Source: Magnetospirillum sulfuroxidans
GTDB taxonomy: Bacteria; Pseudomonadota; Alphaproteobacteria; Rhodospirillales; Magnetospirillaceae
Assembly: GCF_018224925.1 (NCBI RefSeq)
Contig: NZ_JAGTUF010000029.1
Coordinates: forward strand, 1 to 36,267
Direction: 5' to 3'
DNA length: 36,267 nt
The translations under genes and the position numbers were made by a program. Position 1 is the first letter of the stretch. Each line of letters opens with the position of its first letter. The notes below the pieces were generated by a model. That model ran no database searches and was not told the origin of the DNA. It saw nothing but the letters and a program-made list of their open reading frames with translations. Positions 15,656 through 23,204 of the stretch are shown one piece after another.

Positions 15656-16577
15656 CATCTCTTTCGACAGCCTGACCCGCCCCCAGTGGGAAGATTTGTT
15701 CGCCCAGGCCGGCCAATCCGCCCTGGTGCAAAGCTGGGCTTACGGCGAGGCCAAGCGAGCCGAAGGCTGGACCCCCCGTCGCTTGCTCATCCACCAAGAC
15801 GGCAAACCGCTGGCCCTGGCCCAGGTACTGGAAAAGCGCGTGGCAGGCTTGGCGCGTATCGCCCGGCTCAATCGCGGCCCGGTGTGGCTTGGCCCGCTTG
15901 CGCTCGAAGACCAACTGGCGATCATCACCGCCTTGCGCCGTCCGTGGCGATTGTGGCGGGCGGCGGCCTTGTTCATCGCCCCAGAACTGGAGCAGGACCA
16001 TGCCTCACGCCTTGGCCTGATCCGCCGCAAGGCGCCATGCTGGGGCTCGGCCTGGATCGATCTGACGCAACCGTTGGACGTCTTGCGTAAGCGGCTGGAC
16101 GGTAAATGGCGCAACATGCTGGTAGGGGCGGAAAAAGCCGGCCTGTCAGCAGATATCTCGGCCACCGCCGAAACCCGGCTATGGCTGATGGGACATTATG
16201 CGGCGCTGATGCGCGACAAACACTTTACCGGCATGCCATCCGCCCAAATCACCGCCCTGGCCCAATCCCTATGTCGACCCGAGGACTTGCTGGTCATCCG
16301 TGCTCTCACCCCCGAGGACGAAGCTGTGGGCGGTATCCTGCTGGCCCGCCACGGCACCAGCGCCACCTATCTGGTGGGGTGGAACGGCGATATGGGGCGC
16401 AAGCTGAAAGCCAACAACTTCCTGCTGTGGCAGGCGATCGTGACGTTACAGGCGCAAGGCTGCCGCTGGTTGGATCTTGGCGGAATCGACGCGGCTTTGA
16501 CCCCCGGCATCGCCGCCTTTAAGCGCGGTATGAAGGGTCAGGAATACTGTTTGGCCGGCGAGTTCCTCAGCCTATAG
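15648..16577 (+). CDS. FemAB/GNAT-like acyl- or aminoacyltransferase
   Basis: This is a 309-residue protein with a FemAB-type double-GNAT layout. SALVQSWAYGEAKRAEGW near residues 23-40 is the typical entry motif. KWRNMLVGAEKAGL near residue 148 is the 'R....I.KA...G' motif, and the C-terminal GNAT core includes TYLVGWNGDMGRKLKANNFL and WLDLGGIDA, ending FKRGMKG. Family members transfer amino acids from aminoacyl-tRNA, or acyl groups, to amino groups on cell-envelope precursors. ATG 15648 overlaps the PLP gene by 8 bases. The 3' end overlaps the convergent deacetylase gene by 6 bases, so no separate terminator fits here. The substrate is inferred from context only. Confidence 0.75.
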   Translation: MLDISFDSLTRPQWEDLFAQAGQSALVQSWAYGEAKRAEGWTPRRLLIHQDGKPLALAQVLEKRVAGLARIARLNRGPVWLGPLALEDQLAIITALRRPWRLWRAAALFIAPELEQDHASRLGLIRRKAPCWGSAWIDLTQPLDVLRKRLDGKWRNMLVGAEKAGLSADISATAETRLWLMGHYAALMRDKHFTGMPSAQITALAQSLCRPEDLLVIRALTPEDEAVGGILLARHGTSATYLVGWNGDMGRKLKANNFLLWQAIVTLQAQGCRWLDLGGIDAALTPGIAAFKRGMKGQEYCLAGEFLSL

Positions 16578-17390
16578 ACCACTGGCCAACCCATCCAGGT
16601 GGGCCCGAGCCTTGCTGTACAGTGGATCAAGCCCGCCTTCCACCGCCAGCTGCCGCCAGGCATCGCCTCCCCCCAATTCCACGTGATCGGCGCGCAAAGC
16701 ATAGGGGCTGACACTATTATGGTTGGCCCCGCGTACGCCGCTGCGACAAAACCGATGCAAGCCGGCGATGGCCTGCAAGGACGGTGTGTCCACGGACCAA
16801 GCATCGCCAAAGGTGTAAGCAAACCAATCGGGCACCACCCCCAGACGCTGCCGAAAGGCCTGGGCCGCACCCTCGATCTGCTCCGCCCGCGCATCGGGAC
16901 TTAATGCGGTCAGGCGCTTATGGTCCAGGGTATGGCTGCCGATTTCCTGGCCCAAGGCACTCAACCGCTCGACCCCGTCCCAATCCAGAATACGCAGATC
17001 CCCCGCCGCCCGCTTGCCGTCGAAGACGTTAGCGGCGATGGCGGCAGCCTGGGCATCACCCGACAATTGGGTCAGGCCAGGGCAGATAAAGAACAACGCC
17101 TTGACCCCTAAGGGGGCAAGGATCGTCTCCGCCACCTCCAGATTGGACTGAAAACCGTCATCAAAGCTGAGAAGAACCCCTCGGGGACGAGGCGAAGCGG
17201 CAGCCTGAGTGGGGGTGATCAGCCGGCCATCGGCATGCAGACGCTGTACCAGCGCGGCGAAGACCGGCCGCTGCGATTGCGGCACGTCATGGAATAAAAG
17301 CGTGCGATACCCGGATTGCGGGACCACGGTGCGCACGCCACGCCACGCGGCCAACCAAACGGGAGCGATCAGGGAACGAAGGTCAGACAT
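16572..17390 (-). CDS. NodB-type polysaccharide deacetylase
   Basis: This is a 272-residue carbohydrate esterase family 4 protein. The metal and catalytic Asp pair lies in VLLSFDDGFQSN, and the His motif H-x3-H appears as GSHTLDHKRL. FHDVP near residue 48 and ALFFICPG complete the usual order; YTFGDAWSVDT would correspond to motif 3. Such enzymes remove N- or O-acetyl groups from glycans. No convincing signal peptide is seen (N-terminus MSDLRSLIAPVWLAAWRG), so it may act on cytoplasmic or membrane-bound intermediates. ATG 17390 is the first codon that keeps only family-like sequence. The convergent 3' overlap with the FemAB-like gene is 6 bases. Confidence 0.87.
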   Translation of the reverse strand: MSDLRSLIAPVWLAAWRGVRTVVPQSGYRTLLFHDVPQSQRPVFAALVQRLHADGRLITPTQAAASPRPRGVLLSFDDGFQSNLEVAETILAPLGVKALFFICPGLTQLSGDAQAAAIAANVFDGKRAAGDLRILDWDGVERLSALGQEIGSHTLDHKRLTALSPDARAEQIEGAAQAFRQRLGVVPDWFAYTFGDAWSVDTPSLQAIAGLHRFCRSGVRGANHNSVSPYALRADHVELGGGDAWRQLAVEGGLDPLYSKARAHLDGLASGL

Positions 17391-17428
17391 GGACTTTCCA
17401 TAACACAAGCATCGCCGGCGACGCACGG

Positions 17429-17605
17429 ATGTTGTATCCCGGACCTGCTTCGGCTATTGCTACCGTGTCCGCTTACATGTTGATTGTCCACACGGTGGCT
17501 GCCGACGGCGTCGCCAGCATTGCCATCATCGGCTTCGCCGCTCTGGCCCAATATCTGCGCCAAGCCCGCATGGACCCGGCGCTGGTGGCGACCCGCAAGT
17601 TCTAA
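17429..17605 (+). CDS. Hypothetical 58-residue hydrophobic protein
   Basis: This small ORF sits alone in the plus direction between two minus-strand genes. The product begins MLYPGPASAIATVSAYMLIV and has a hydrophobic stretch at about residues 9-37 (Ala, Val and Ile rich, ending AIIGFAALAQYL), then a basic tail ending ATRKF. Third codon positions are strongly G/C from about codon 14 onward, as in the real genes nearby. The stop overlaps the convergent amidotransferase stop by four bases. I do not recognise a family. There is no good Shine-Dalgarno sequence before the ATG. It may be a single-pass membrane protein or a chance ORF. Confidence 0.4.
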   Translation: MLYPGPASAIATVSAYMLIVHTVAADGVASIAIIGFAALAQYLRQARMDPALVATRKF

Positions 17606-19350
17606 AACCCGGCCAACACCGTGGCGGCCCAACCACGCAGATGCGGCTGCCCCATCCATTGGGCGATGGGGACGAAAAATCCGGTCTTGCGCCGCCTCAG
17701 CACCGCATCAGGCAAAACTGGGCGAGCACAGGCGGCCATGTCCAGTTTTGATGGCGGCTTGCCGGCCTTGACCAAGCTAACCACCTGCGACAGCAACACA
17801 GTGTCAACCAGCGGCACCCGGATTTCCAGCGAATGGGCCATGCCGGCCCAATCGGCATCTCGCAGCAACTGATTGCGCATATAAAACGCACTTTCCAGAG
17901 CGCTGACCGCCAGACGCGGGTTATCGATGCCTTCGATGGTCTCGGCTAGGGCCAGACGCGGCTGCAAATCGCGCCAACCGGCCCGCGCCATCTCGGGGTC
18001 CATCACCTGGGGCAATTCCCACGGCATGAACAGACCGCGCCGCAACAGATAGGCATCGGACAGATTTGTGCCGTATTCCAAAAGCCCAGCCCATTTGGGC
18101 GAGGTAAAACGCGACAGCCACGGCGCGCTGACCGCGCGCAAGCCACGCCCCAGAAATGGCGTCCAACCGAACGCCTTCAAACGGCTGACCACTTGCGGCA
18201 ATTGGCGAAATGAATCGTAGCCGGCGAAGATTTCGTCGCCACCCAGGCCAGACAAGGCCACCTTCAGCCCGCGCTGGCGGGCGGCACGGGCGACGAACCA
18301 GACATTGACGCCATCAATGGACGGCTGGTCCATGTCAGCCAGGATTTGCTCGGATGATGCGGCAAAATCGCCGGCGGGAATACGGCAGGTGGCATGGTCA
18401 GCACCGTAATGGGCGGCCACCTGCTCGGCCAACGGCGCTTCGTCACCATCGGTACCGGCCAGTTCATCGAAGGCCAAGGTGATGGTCTTCAATCGTTCCG
18501 ACGGCATGGCCTGAGCCGCTAAAGCGGCAATGGTGGTGGAATCCAGCCCCGCCGACAAGAACACCCCCACCGGCACGTCGGCGATCAGATGATGGCGGAC
18601 CGAATCGGCCAGGGCGGCCCCCAGATCGACACTGGCATCGGCGGGGGCCAAACGAATAGTTTGCGCAATGTCGAAGAAGCGTCCCTGGCAATGATTGCCG
18701 TCTTGTCCCCACCACATCCAGCCGCCCGGCGCAACGGCGCGGATATGGCGATACAGGGTGTGCGGTTCAGGGACATGCCCCCACAGCCGAAAACCCACAT
18801 GACCGGCGGGATCGGGGCTGGTGTCGATGGCGCCGCCAGCCAGCAGCGCCTTGACCTGCGAGGCCGCGCGGATGCAGCCCCCCTGGTCGGCGTAATAAAG
18901 CGGCTTGATGCCATACCCGTCACGGGCCAACAGCAGGCCTTGGCGAGCGTGATCCCACAGGGCGATGGCGAACATCCCACGCAGGCGCGACAGCCCATCG
19001 ACGCCATAGCGGGCATAAAGCTCCAGCACCACCTCGGTATCGCCATGCGAGCGGAAGATTGCTCCCGCTTGTTGCAACTCGTCGCGTAAGTCCCGGAAGT
19101 TATAGATTTCGCCGTTGAAAACCATGATCAGACGACCATCGGCACTGGCCATGGGCTGAGCACCGGCATCGGAAAGGTCCAAAATGGACAGGCGGCGATG
19201 GGCCAACCCGACCCGATTCGAGGGCGCCAGCCATTGTCCGGCCCCATCGGGGCCGCGCACGGTCATGCGATCACGGATACGCTGCAATTCAGCGGCATCA
19301 ACCGGCTTTGAATCGGCATGATGGGCGAAAATGGCGGCAAGACCGCACAT
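17602..19350 (-). CDS. AsnB-like glutamine amidotransferase (class II)
   Basis: This is a 582-residue asparagine-synthetase-like protein. The N-terminal glutaminase domain starts MCGLAAIFAHH with Cys2 as nucleophile, then has TVRGPDGAGQW, LAHRRLSILDL and FNGEIYNFRDL. The synthetase domain has the PP-loop as LSAGLDSTTIAAL, where the second residue of the usual SGGxDS is Ala, and SGLGGDEIFAGYDSF. ATG 19350 is fixed by the need for Cys at position 2 and is preceded by a run of seven G about 8 bases upstream. In polysaccharide loci such proteins can amidate uronic acids, as WbpS and WbtH do for GalNAcA; a TviB-type dehydrogenase at 29280 could supply the acid (inference). It is read divergently from the 19498 operon. 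Confidence 0.9.
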   Translation of the reverse strand: MCGLAAIFAHHADSKPVDAAELQRIRDRMTVRGPDGAGQWLAPSNRVGLAHRRLSILDLSDAGAQPMASADGRLIMVFNGEIYNFRDLRDELQQAGAIFRSHGDTEVVLELYARYGVDGLSRLRGMFAIALWDHARQGLLLARDGYGIKPLYYADQGGCIRAASQVKALLAGGAIDTSPDPAGHVGFRLWGHVPEPHTLYRHIRAVAPGGWMWWGQDGNHCQGRFFDIAQTIRLAPADASVDLGAALADSVRHHLIADVPVGVFLSAGLDSTTIAALAAQAMPSERLKTITLAFDELAGTDGDEAPLAEQVAAHYGADHATCRIPAGDFAASSEQILADMDQPSIDGVNVWFVARAARQRGLKVALSGLGGDEIFAGYDSFRQLPQVVSRLKAFGWTPFLGRGLRAVSAPWLSRFTSPKWAGLLEYGTNLSDAYLLRRGLFMPWELPQVMDPEMARAGWRDLQPRLALAETIEGIDNPRLAVSALESAFYMRNQLLRDADWAGMAHSLEIRVPLVDTVLLSQVVSLVKAGKPPSKLDMAACARPVLPDAVLRRRKTGFFVPIAQWMGQPHLRGWAATVLAGF

Positions 19351-19404
19351 GAGATTAGCCCCCCCAGGGATTGGCTGTGGCGGCGAGACATACCCGATTT
19401 TCAC

Positions 19405-19430
19405 CCTTGGCGCCAGCCACGGTGCCAAGG
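19405..19430. promoter_or_regulatory. Inverted repeat in the divergent intergenic region
   Basis: CCTTGGCGCC (19405-19414) and GGTGCCAAGG (19421-19430) form 10-base arms with one G-T pair around a 6-base loop. It lies midway in the 147-base gap between the divergent amidotransferase (start 19350) and deacetylase (start 19498) genes. No T-run follows on either side, so it is not an intrinsic terminator. A regulator binding site controlling both directions, or a hairpin in the leader RNA, is possible. No clear -10/-35 pair was found next to it. Confidence 0.45.
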
Positions 19431-19485
19431 TCTTGCAACACCTGGACGGACCTGCCACCATCCGCACCGATTCTCAGGACGAATT

Positions 19486-19490
19486 AAGGA
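19486..19490 (+). promoter_or_regulatory. Ribosome binding site that fixes a TTG start
   Basis: AAGGA at 19486-19490 lies 7 bases before TTG 19498 and is the only good Shine-Dalgarno match upstream of the deacetylase domain. No in-frame ATG occurs between it and the NodB motif, which favours TTG as the start. Confidence 0.6.
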
Positions 19491-19497
19491 CATTTTC

Positions 19498-20229
19498 TTG
19501 GGTATTTCCTGGTCTTTGGGCGCCTGGCGCCCGGTGTTGCGGCACGTTGCCGACGCGCGCGCGGTGGCCATCACCATCGACGATGCCCCCACGCCGGAAA
19601 CCATGCCAGCCATGCTGGACCTGTTGGACCATTACCGGGGCAAGGCCACATTTTTCATGTCCGGCTGCCGGGCGGTGGAACATGACGCATTGGTCGCCGA
19701 CACCGTCCACCGCGGTCACGCGATCTATGCCCATGGCTGGGAACATATCCGTCTGGACCGCGCCGGCCCCGACCGCCTGATCGCCGATATGGAAAAATGC
19801 GAGGCTCTGCTGACCCGTCACCGCCCAACCCCCAACCCTTATCTGGTGCGCCTGCCCTATAACGGCGGCTATCGCAACGCCACCGTGCACCGGGCGCTGC
19901 AACGCTGGCAGCCCGGTTGCCAGATCGCCCATTGGGGACCCAGCACCGAGGACCATCTGATTTCCACCCGCTGTCAAAGCGATGCCGATATCGCGCCACA
20001 ATGCGCGGCCGAGGTGGATCGCATCCTGGCTGACCCACGTCTGCCCGGCGCCATCATCTTGATGCATGACCAGCCCATCAACGAACGCCCCGGCTCCCAA
20101 TTCAAGGCCGCCGTGACGGTCGAATTGCTGCGCCAATTGCTCGACCGCCTGAGCGGCGCCGGCTACGCCTGCGTCACCATCCCCCCCGCCCCCACCGCCC
20201 CTTGGTGGTCGCGCTACGCCTTGGTCTGA
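19498..20229 (+). CDS. NodB-type polysaccharide deacetylase-like protein
   Basis: This is a 243-residue carbohydrate esterase family 4 homologue. Motif 1 is ITIDDAPTPE, a variant of TFDDGP with both Asp residues kept; motif 2 is AHGWEHIRLD, keeping H-x3-H; motif 3 is VRLPYNGG; and ILMHDQP near the end supplies the motif 5 His. The start is taken as TTG 19498 because AAGGA precedes it by 7 bases and no ATG is available in frame; TTG 19516 is a possible alternative. It heads a four-gene operon with three glycosyltransferases, and the next ATG follows its stop by 3 bases. It differs from the minus-strand deacetylase at 16572, so the two probably act on different residues. Confidence 0.82.
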   Translation: MGISWSLGAWRPVLRHVADARAVAITIDDAPTPETMPAMLDLLDHYRGKATFFMSGCRAVEHDALVADTVHRGHAIYAHGWEHIRLDRAGPDRLIADMEKCEALLTRHRPTPNPYLVRLPYNGGYRNATVHRALQRWQPGCQIAHWGPSTEDHLISTRCQSDADIAPQCAAEVDRILADPRLPGAIILMHDQPINERPGSQFKAAVTVELLRQLLDRLSGAGYACVTIPPAPTAPWWSRYALV

Positions 20230-20232
20230 ATC

Positions 20233-21381
20233 ATGAGAATCCTGCACACCATTCCCGGTCGTAATTGGGGCGGCATGGAACATCGGACCATCGAACAGGT
20301 CCGCTGGCTGGTCGCCCACGACCACCCGGTCTGGCTGGCGGCCCCCGCCGATGGCGAACCTTTCGCCCGCGCCCAGGCCCTGGGCCTGCCGGTCATTGAC
20401 TTCAACTTCGATCGGCCCTGGCGGCTACCGACCCTGAAGGCCCTGCGCGCCATCGTCGAACAACACCGCGTCGATGTAATCGACACGCACGTTACCCGTG
20501 ATGCCAAGGCCGCCATGGGTTGCCTGGATCTGTGCGCGGTGGTGCGCTCGCGCCATGTCAATCAGCCCCTAAAGCCGTCACTGGTCCGCCGGCTGCAATG
20601 GCGCCTGGGGGCGGATCACATCATCACCGTGGCCCAATGCACTCGCGATCATTTGCGTGAAATCGGTCTGGCTGATCCCAAGCGCAGCACTGCCATCGGT
20701 GGCTGGGCCGACGAAAAGTTCTTCGAGTTACCCGATCCGGTGGCCACCCGCGCCCAGGTACGCGACGAATGGGGAATCGCCGCAGACGAATACGTCATCG
20801 TCTGTGTCGGCATGATTCGCCCCGACAAGGGCCAAGACCATCTGATCGGCGCTTTGGGCTTGCTGAAACAACAAGGGCTGACCCCCAAACTGCTCATCGT
20901 CGGCAGCGCCACCGCCGAGGCGGTGCAATACGAACAAGGCCTGTCCACCCAGGCCTGCGCCTTGGGGTTGGCCGGACAAATCAGCTTTACCGGCTATCGC
21001 GACGATGTCGCCCGCATGATGATCGCCGGCGATCTGGTCGTCATCCCGTCGCTGACCGAGGCCCAACCCCGCGTCGCCGTCCAGGCTTTTGCCACCGCCC
21101 GCCCCGTGGTCGCCAGTGCGGTAGGTGGTGTGCCGGAAATCGTCGTCGATGGCCATACCGGCTGGTTGGTGCCCCCCGCCGACCGCCCCGCCCTGGCCGC
21201 CGCCATCGCCAAGGTGATGGCCGACCCGGCGGGTGCCGCCGCCATGGCCGCCGGCGCTCGTGCTTTAGCGGAAAATTCCATGCGTTTCGATCACCGCATG
21301 GCCGAAACCCTGGCGACCTATCACACCGCCATCGCCCGGGCCAAGGCCCGGCGAGTGCCGCCGCTTCGAGGGCTGGCATGA
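20233..21381 (+). CDS. GT4 glycosyltransferase
   Basis: This is a 382-residue GT-B enzyme opening MRILHTIPGRNWGGMEHRTI with the acceptor-domain glycine loop. DVIDTHVTRDAKAAMG lies near residue 78, and the C-terminal domain has IVCVGMIRPDKGQDHLIGA and LKLLIVGS-type strands. The donor motif reads LTEAQPRVAVQAFATARPVV: the first Glu is present but the second Glu of E-x7-E is Gln. The end is Ala-rich. It overlaps the next gene by ATGA. Sugar specificity is unknown. Confidence 0.88.
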   Translation: MRILHTIPGRNWGGMEHRTIEQVRWLVAHDHPVWLAAPADGEPFARAQALGLPVIDFNFDRPWRLPTLKALRAIVEQHRVDVIDTHVTRDAKAAMGCLDLCAVVRSRHVNQPLKPSLVRRLQWRLGADHIITVAQCTRDHLREIGLADPKRSTAIGGWADEKFFELPDPVATRAQVRDEWGIAADEYVIVCVGMIRPDKGQDHLIGALGLLKQQGLTPKLLIVGSATAEAVQYEQGLSTQACALGLAGQISFTGYRDDVARMMIAGDLVVIPSLTEAQPRVAVQAFATARPVVASAVGGVPEIVVDGHTGWLVPPADRPALAAAIAKVMADPAGAAAMAAGARALAENSMRFDHRMAETLATYHTAIARAKARRVPPLRGLA

Positions 21382-22145
21382 CACATCCTCACCTCCGCTT
21401 GTCCGCTTTGGTGGTCGTCCATAACGAGGAAAAGCGGCTGCAAGCCTGTCTCGAGCGGCTGAGCTTCGCTGACGAAATCGTCGTGGTTTTGGACAAATGC
21501 ACCGACGGCAGCAAGGCCATCGCCGCCCGTTTCACCGACCGCCTGCTCGAGGGCCGCTGGGACATGGAGGGCGAGCGCCGCAACACCGGCATCGCCTTTT
21601 GCACCGGCGACTGGGTGTTGGAAGTGGACGCCGACGAACATATCCCCCCCGAACTGGCCGTTGAAATCCGTGCCACCATCGATTCCACCACCTTCGATTG
21701 GCACGAAATCTTAGTGGATAACTACATCGGGGAACGGCTTGTCCGCCATGGCTGGGGCGGATCATTCGGTAAAGCCGCTTATCCCGGCTTGTTCCGCAAA
21801 GAAGCCAAAACCTGGGGCAACGACCGCGTCCACCCCAGCCTGATCTGGCGCGGGCGCAAAGGCCCGATGTTGAAGAACCGAATCAATCATTATGTCGACC
21901 GCAATATCTCGGACATGATCCGCCGCCTGGATAACTATTCCACCGCCAAGGCCCGCGATTTGCGCGACCGCGGCGAAACCTGGGGCTCGACCGCCAGCAA
22001 TGTGCGGCGCATGGCGTCTCGGTTCTGGAAATGTTACGTCTCGCGCCGAGGATACCGCGAGGGCGGCTATGGCTTCATCATCGCCGTCTGCGCCGCTCTT
22101 TATCCCATGTTGTCGCACCTGAAAGCCCGGCTGGAGAAAGAATGA
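21378..22145 (+). CDS. GT2 glycosyltransferase (WaaE/KdtX-like)
   Basis: This is a 255-residue GT-A enzyme. It begins with LSALVVVHNEEKRLQACLER, has DEIVVVLDKCTDGS in place of the usual 'VDSGSTD', and the metal-binding DXD as EVDADEHI near residue 82. LFRKEAKTWGNDRVHPSL matches the WaaE-type group that transfers glucose to lipopolysaccharide core or similar acceptors. The C-terminal third has basic and hydrophobic helices (GYGFIIAVCAALYPMLSHL) that may attach it to the membrane. ATG 21378 overlaps the upstream stop by ATGA. The acceptor in this locus is unknown. Confidence 0.87.
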   Translation: MTHPHLRLSALVVVHNEEKRLQACLERLSFADEIVVVLDKCTDGSKAIAARFTDRLLEGRWDMEGERRNTGIAFCTGDWVLEVDADEHIPPELAVEIRATIDSTTFDWHEILVDNYIGERLVRHGWGGSFGKAAYPGLFRKEAKTWGNDRVHPSLIWRGRKGPMLKNRINHYVDRNISDMIRRLDNYSTAKARDLRDRGETWGSTASNVRRMASRFWKCYVSRRGYREGGYGFIIAVCAALYPMLSHLKARLEKE

Positions 22146-23179
22146 TGGCCCATATCGTCATGGCCGACGACGGCATCGTTTTCGATGGCCGTACCTTGGA
22201 CGAACGCCCGCTTGGCGGGGCCGAAACCTCGTTCATCGAAATGGCCAACGCCTTGGCGGCGCGCGGCCATGATGTGCACGTCTACAACAAATGCGAAATG
22301 GCGGTGACCCATCGCGGCGTGCACTGGCATCCCATCGGTGAAGGTCTGCCCCGGACCGCCGACCTTTACATCGCCAATCGCGGCGACAAGCTGATCCGTC
22401 AAGTACCAGGGGCAAAGAAGACGATTTTCTGGATCCATAATCCAGCCGGCTATCTGCTGAAATGGCGCTATCAGTGGAAACTGGCGCTGCGCCGCCCGAC
22501 CATCGTCTTTTCCGGCGCCAGCCATGCCGGCACCTATCCCGCCTGGGGATTTGCCGGCGGGCGTGAGATCGTCCTGTACGGCCTGACCGATCTGTTTTGC
22601 CACGCGACCGAACGCGCGCCCCCGCCGCCGCGCGCGGTTTTCACCTCGAACCCGCTCAGGTCGCTGGATTGGCTACTGGATGTCTGGGAAAGCTCAGTCC
22701 ATCCGGCAATCCCCGCCGCTCAATTGCACATCTTCGCCGGTATGGCCACCTATGGCACCGCCGGTCAAGCCAAGGCAGGCAAGATGGGACCGGTGCTGGA
22801 ACGTGCCGCAGCCCTGGTCGACAAGGGCGTTGTATTGCGCGGACCGGTGCCCAAGGCACAATTGGTGGATGAACTGGCTCAGGCCCGCGTGCTGATGTAT
22901 CGCGGTGATATCGGCGAAACGTTTTGTTCGGCGGTGGCCGAGGCCCAGGCCATGGGCGTACCGACGGTGCTGGAAGATATCGCCTGCATGAACGAGCGCC
23001 TGATCGACGGTCAGACCGGCTTCGTCAGCCGTGGCGCTGCGGATTTCGCCGCCCATTCCATCAAGCTATTGGCCGATGACACCCTGTGGACCAGCCAGCA
23101 TCGGACCTGTCTCGAGCATCAGCGCCGTTGGCGCTGGGACGACGCCGCCCGTGAATTCGAGCGCATCGCCGGCTGGTGA
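22142..23179 (+). CDS. GT4-like glycosyltransferase
   Basis: This is a 345-residue GT-B enzyme. RPLGGAETSFIEMANALAAR near residue 20 is the acceptor-domain loop. VFTSNPLRSLDWLLDVWES marks the start of the second domain, and the donor site is GETFCSAVAEAQAMGVPTVL with an intact E-x7-E. It starts at ATG 22142 (22145 is also possible, as the sequence is ATGATG) and overlaps the GT2 stop. It is the last gene of this operon; the left arm of an intrinsic terminator lies within its last codons. Confidence 0.85.
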   Translation: MMAHIVMADDGIVFDGRTLDERPLGGAETSFIEMANALAARGHDVHVYNKCEMAVTHRGVHWHPIGEGLPRTADLYIANRGDKLIRQVPGAKKTIFWIHNPAGYLLKWRYQWKLALRRPTIVFSGASHAGTYPAWGFAGGREIVLYGLTDLFCHATERAPPPPRAVFTSNPLRSLDWLLDVWESSVHPAIPAAQLHIFAGMATYGTAGQAKAGKMGPVLERAAALVDKGVVLRGPVPKAQLVDELAQARVLMYRGDIGETFCSAVAEAQAMGVPTVLEDIACMNERLIDGQTGFVSRGAADFAAHSIKLLADDTLWTSQHRTCLEHQRRWRWDDAAREFERIAGW

Positions 23180-23204
23180 CCGGCGATGCCCCGTTTTCAT
23201 TTTT
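23163..23204 (+). terminator. Intrinsic terminator of the 19498-23179 operon
   Basis: GCATCGCCGG (23163-23172) and CCGGCGATGC (23180-23189) are perfect 10-base complements with a 7-base loop. They are followed after CCCG by TTTTCATTTTT (23194-23204). This is a strong rho-independent terminator reading plus. The left arm is inside the end of the glycosyltransferase gene, and the T-tract touches the convergent purH stop. There is no T-tract on the other side, so it should not terminate purH. Confidence 0.88.

Noticed and set aside
19474-20325. A 283-codon open frame antisense to the NodB-like gene
   Set aside because: The plus strand carries four ordered NodB motifs; the minus frame is Gly/Asp/Gln-rich without motifs, typical of a shadow frame.
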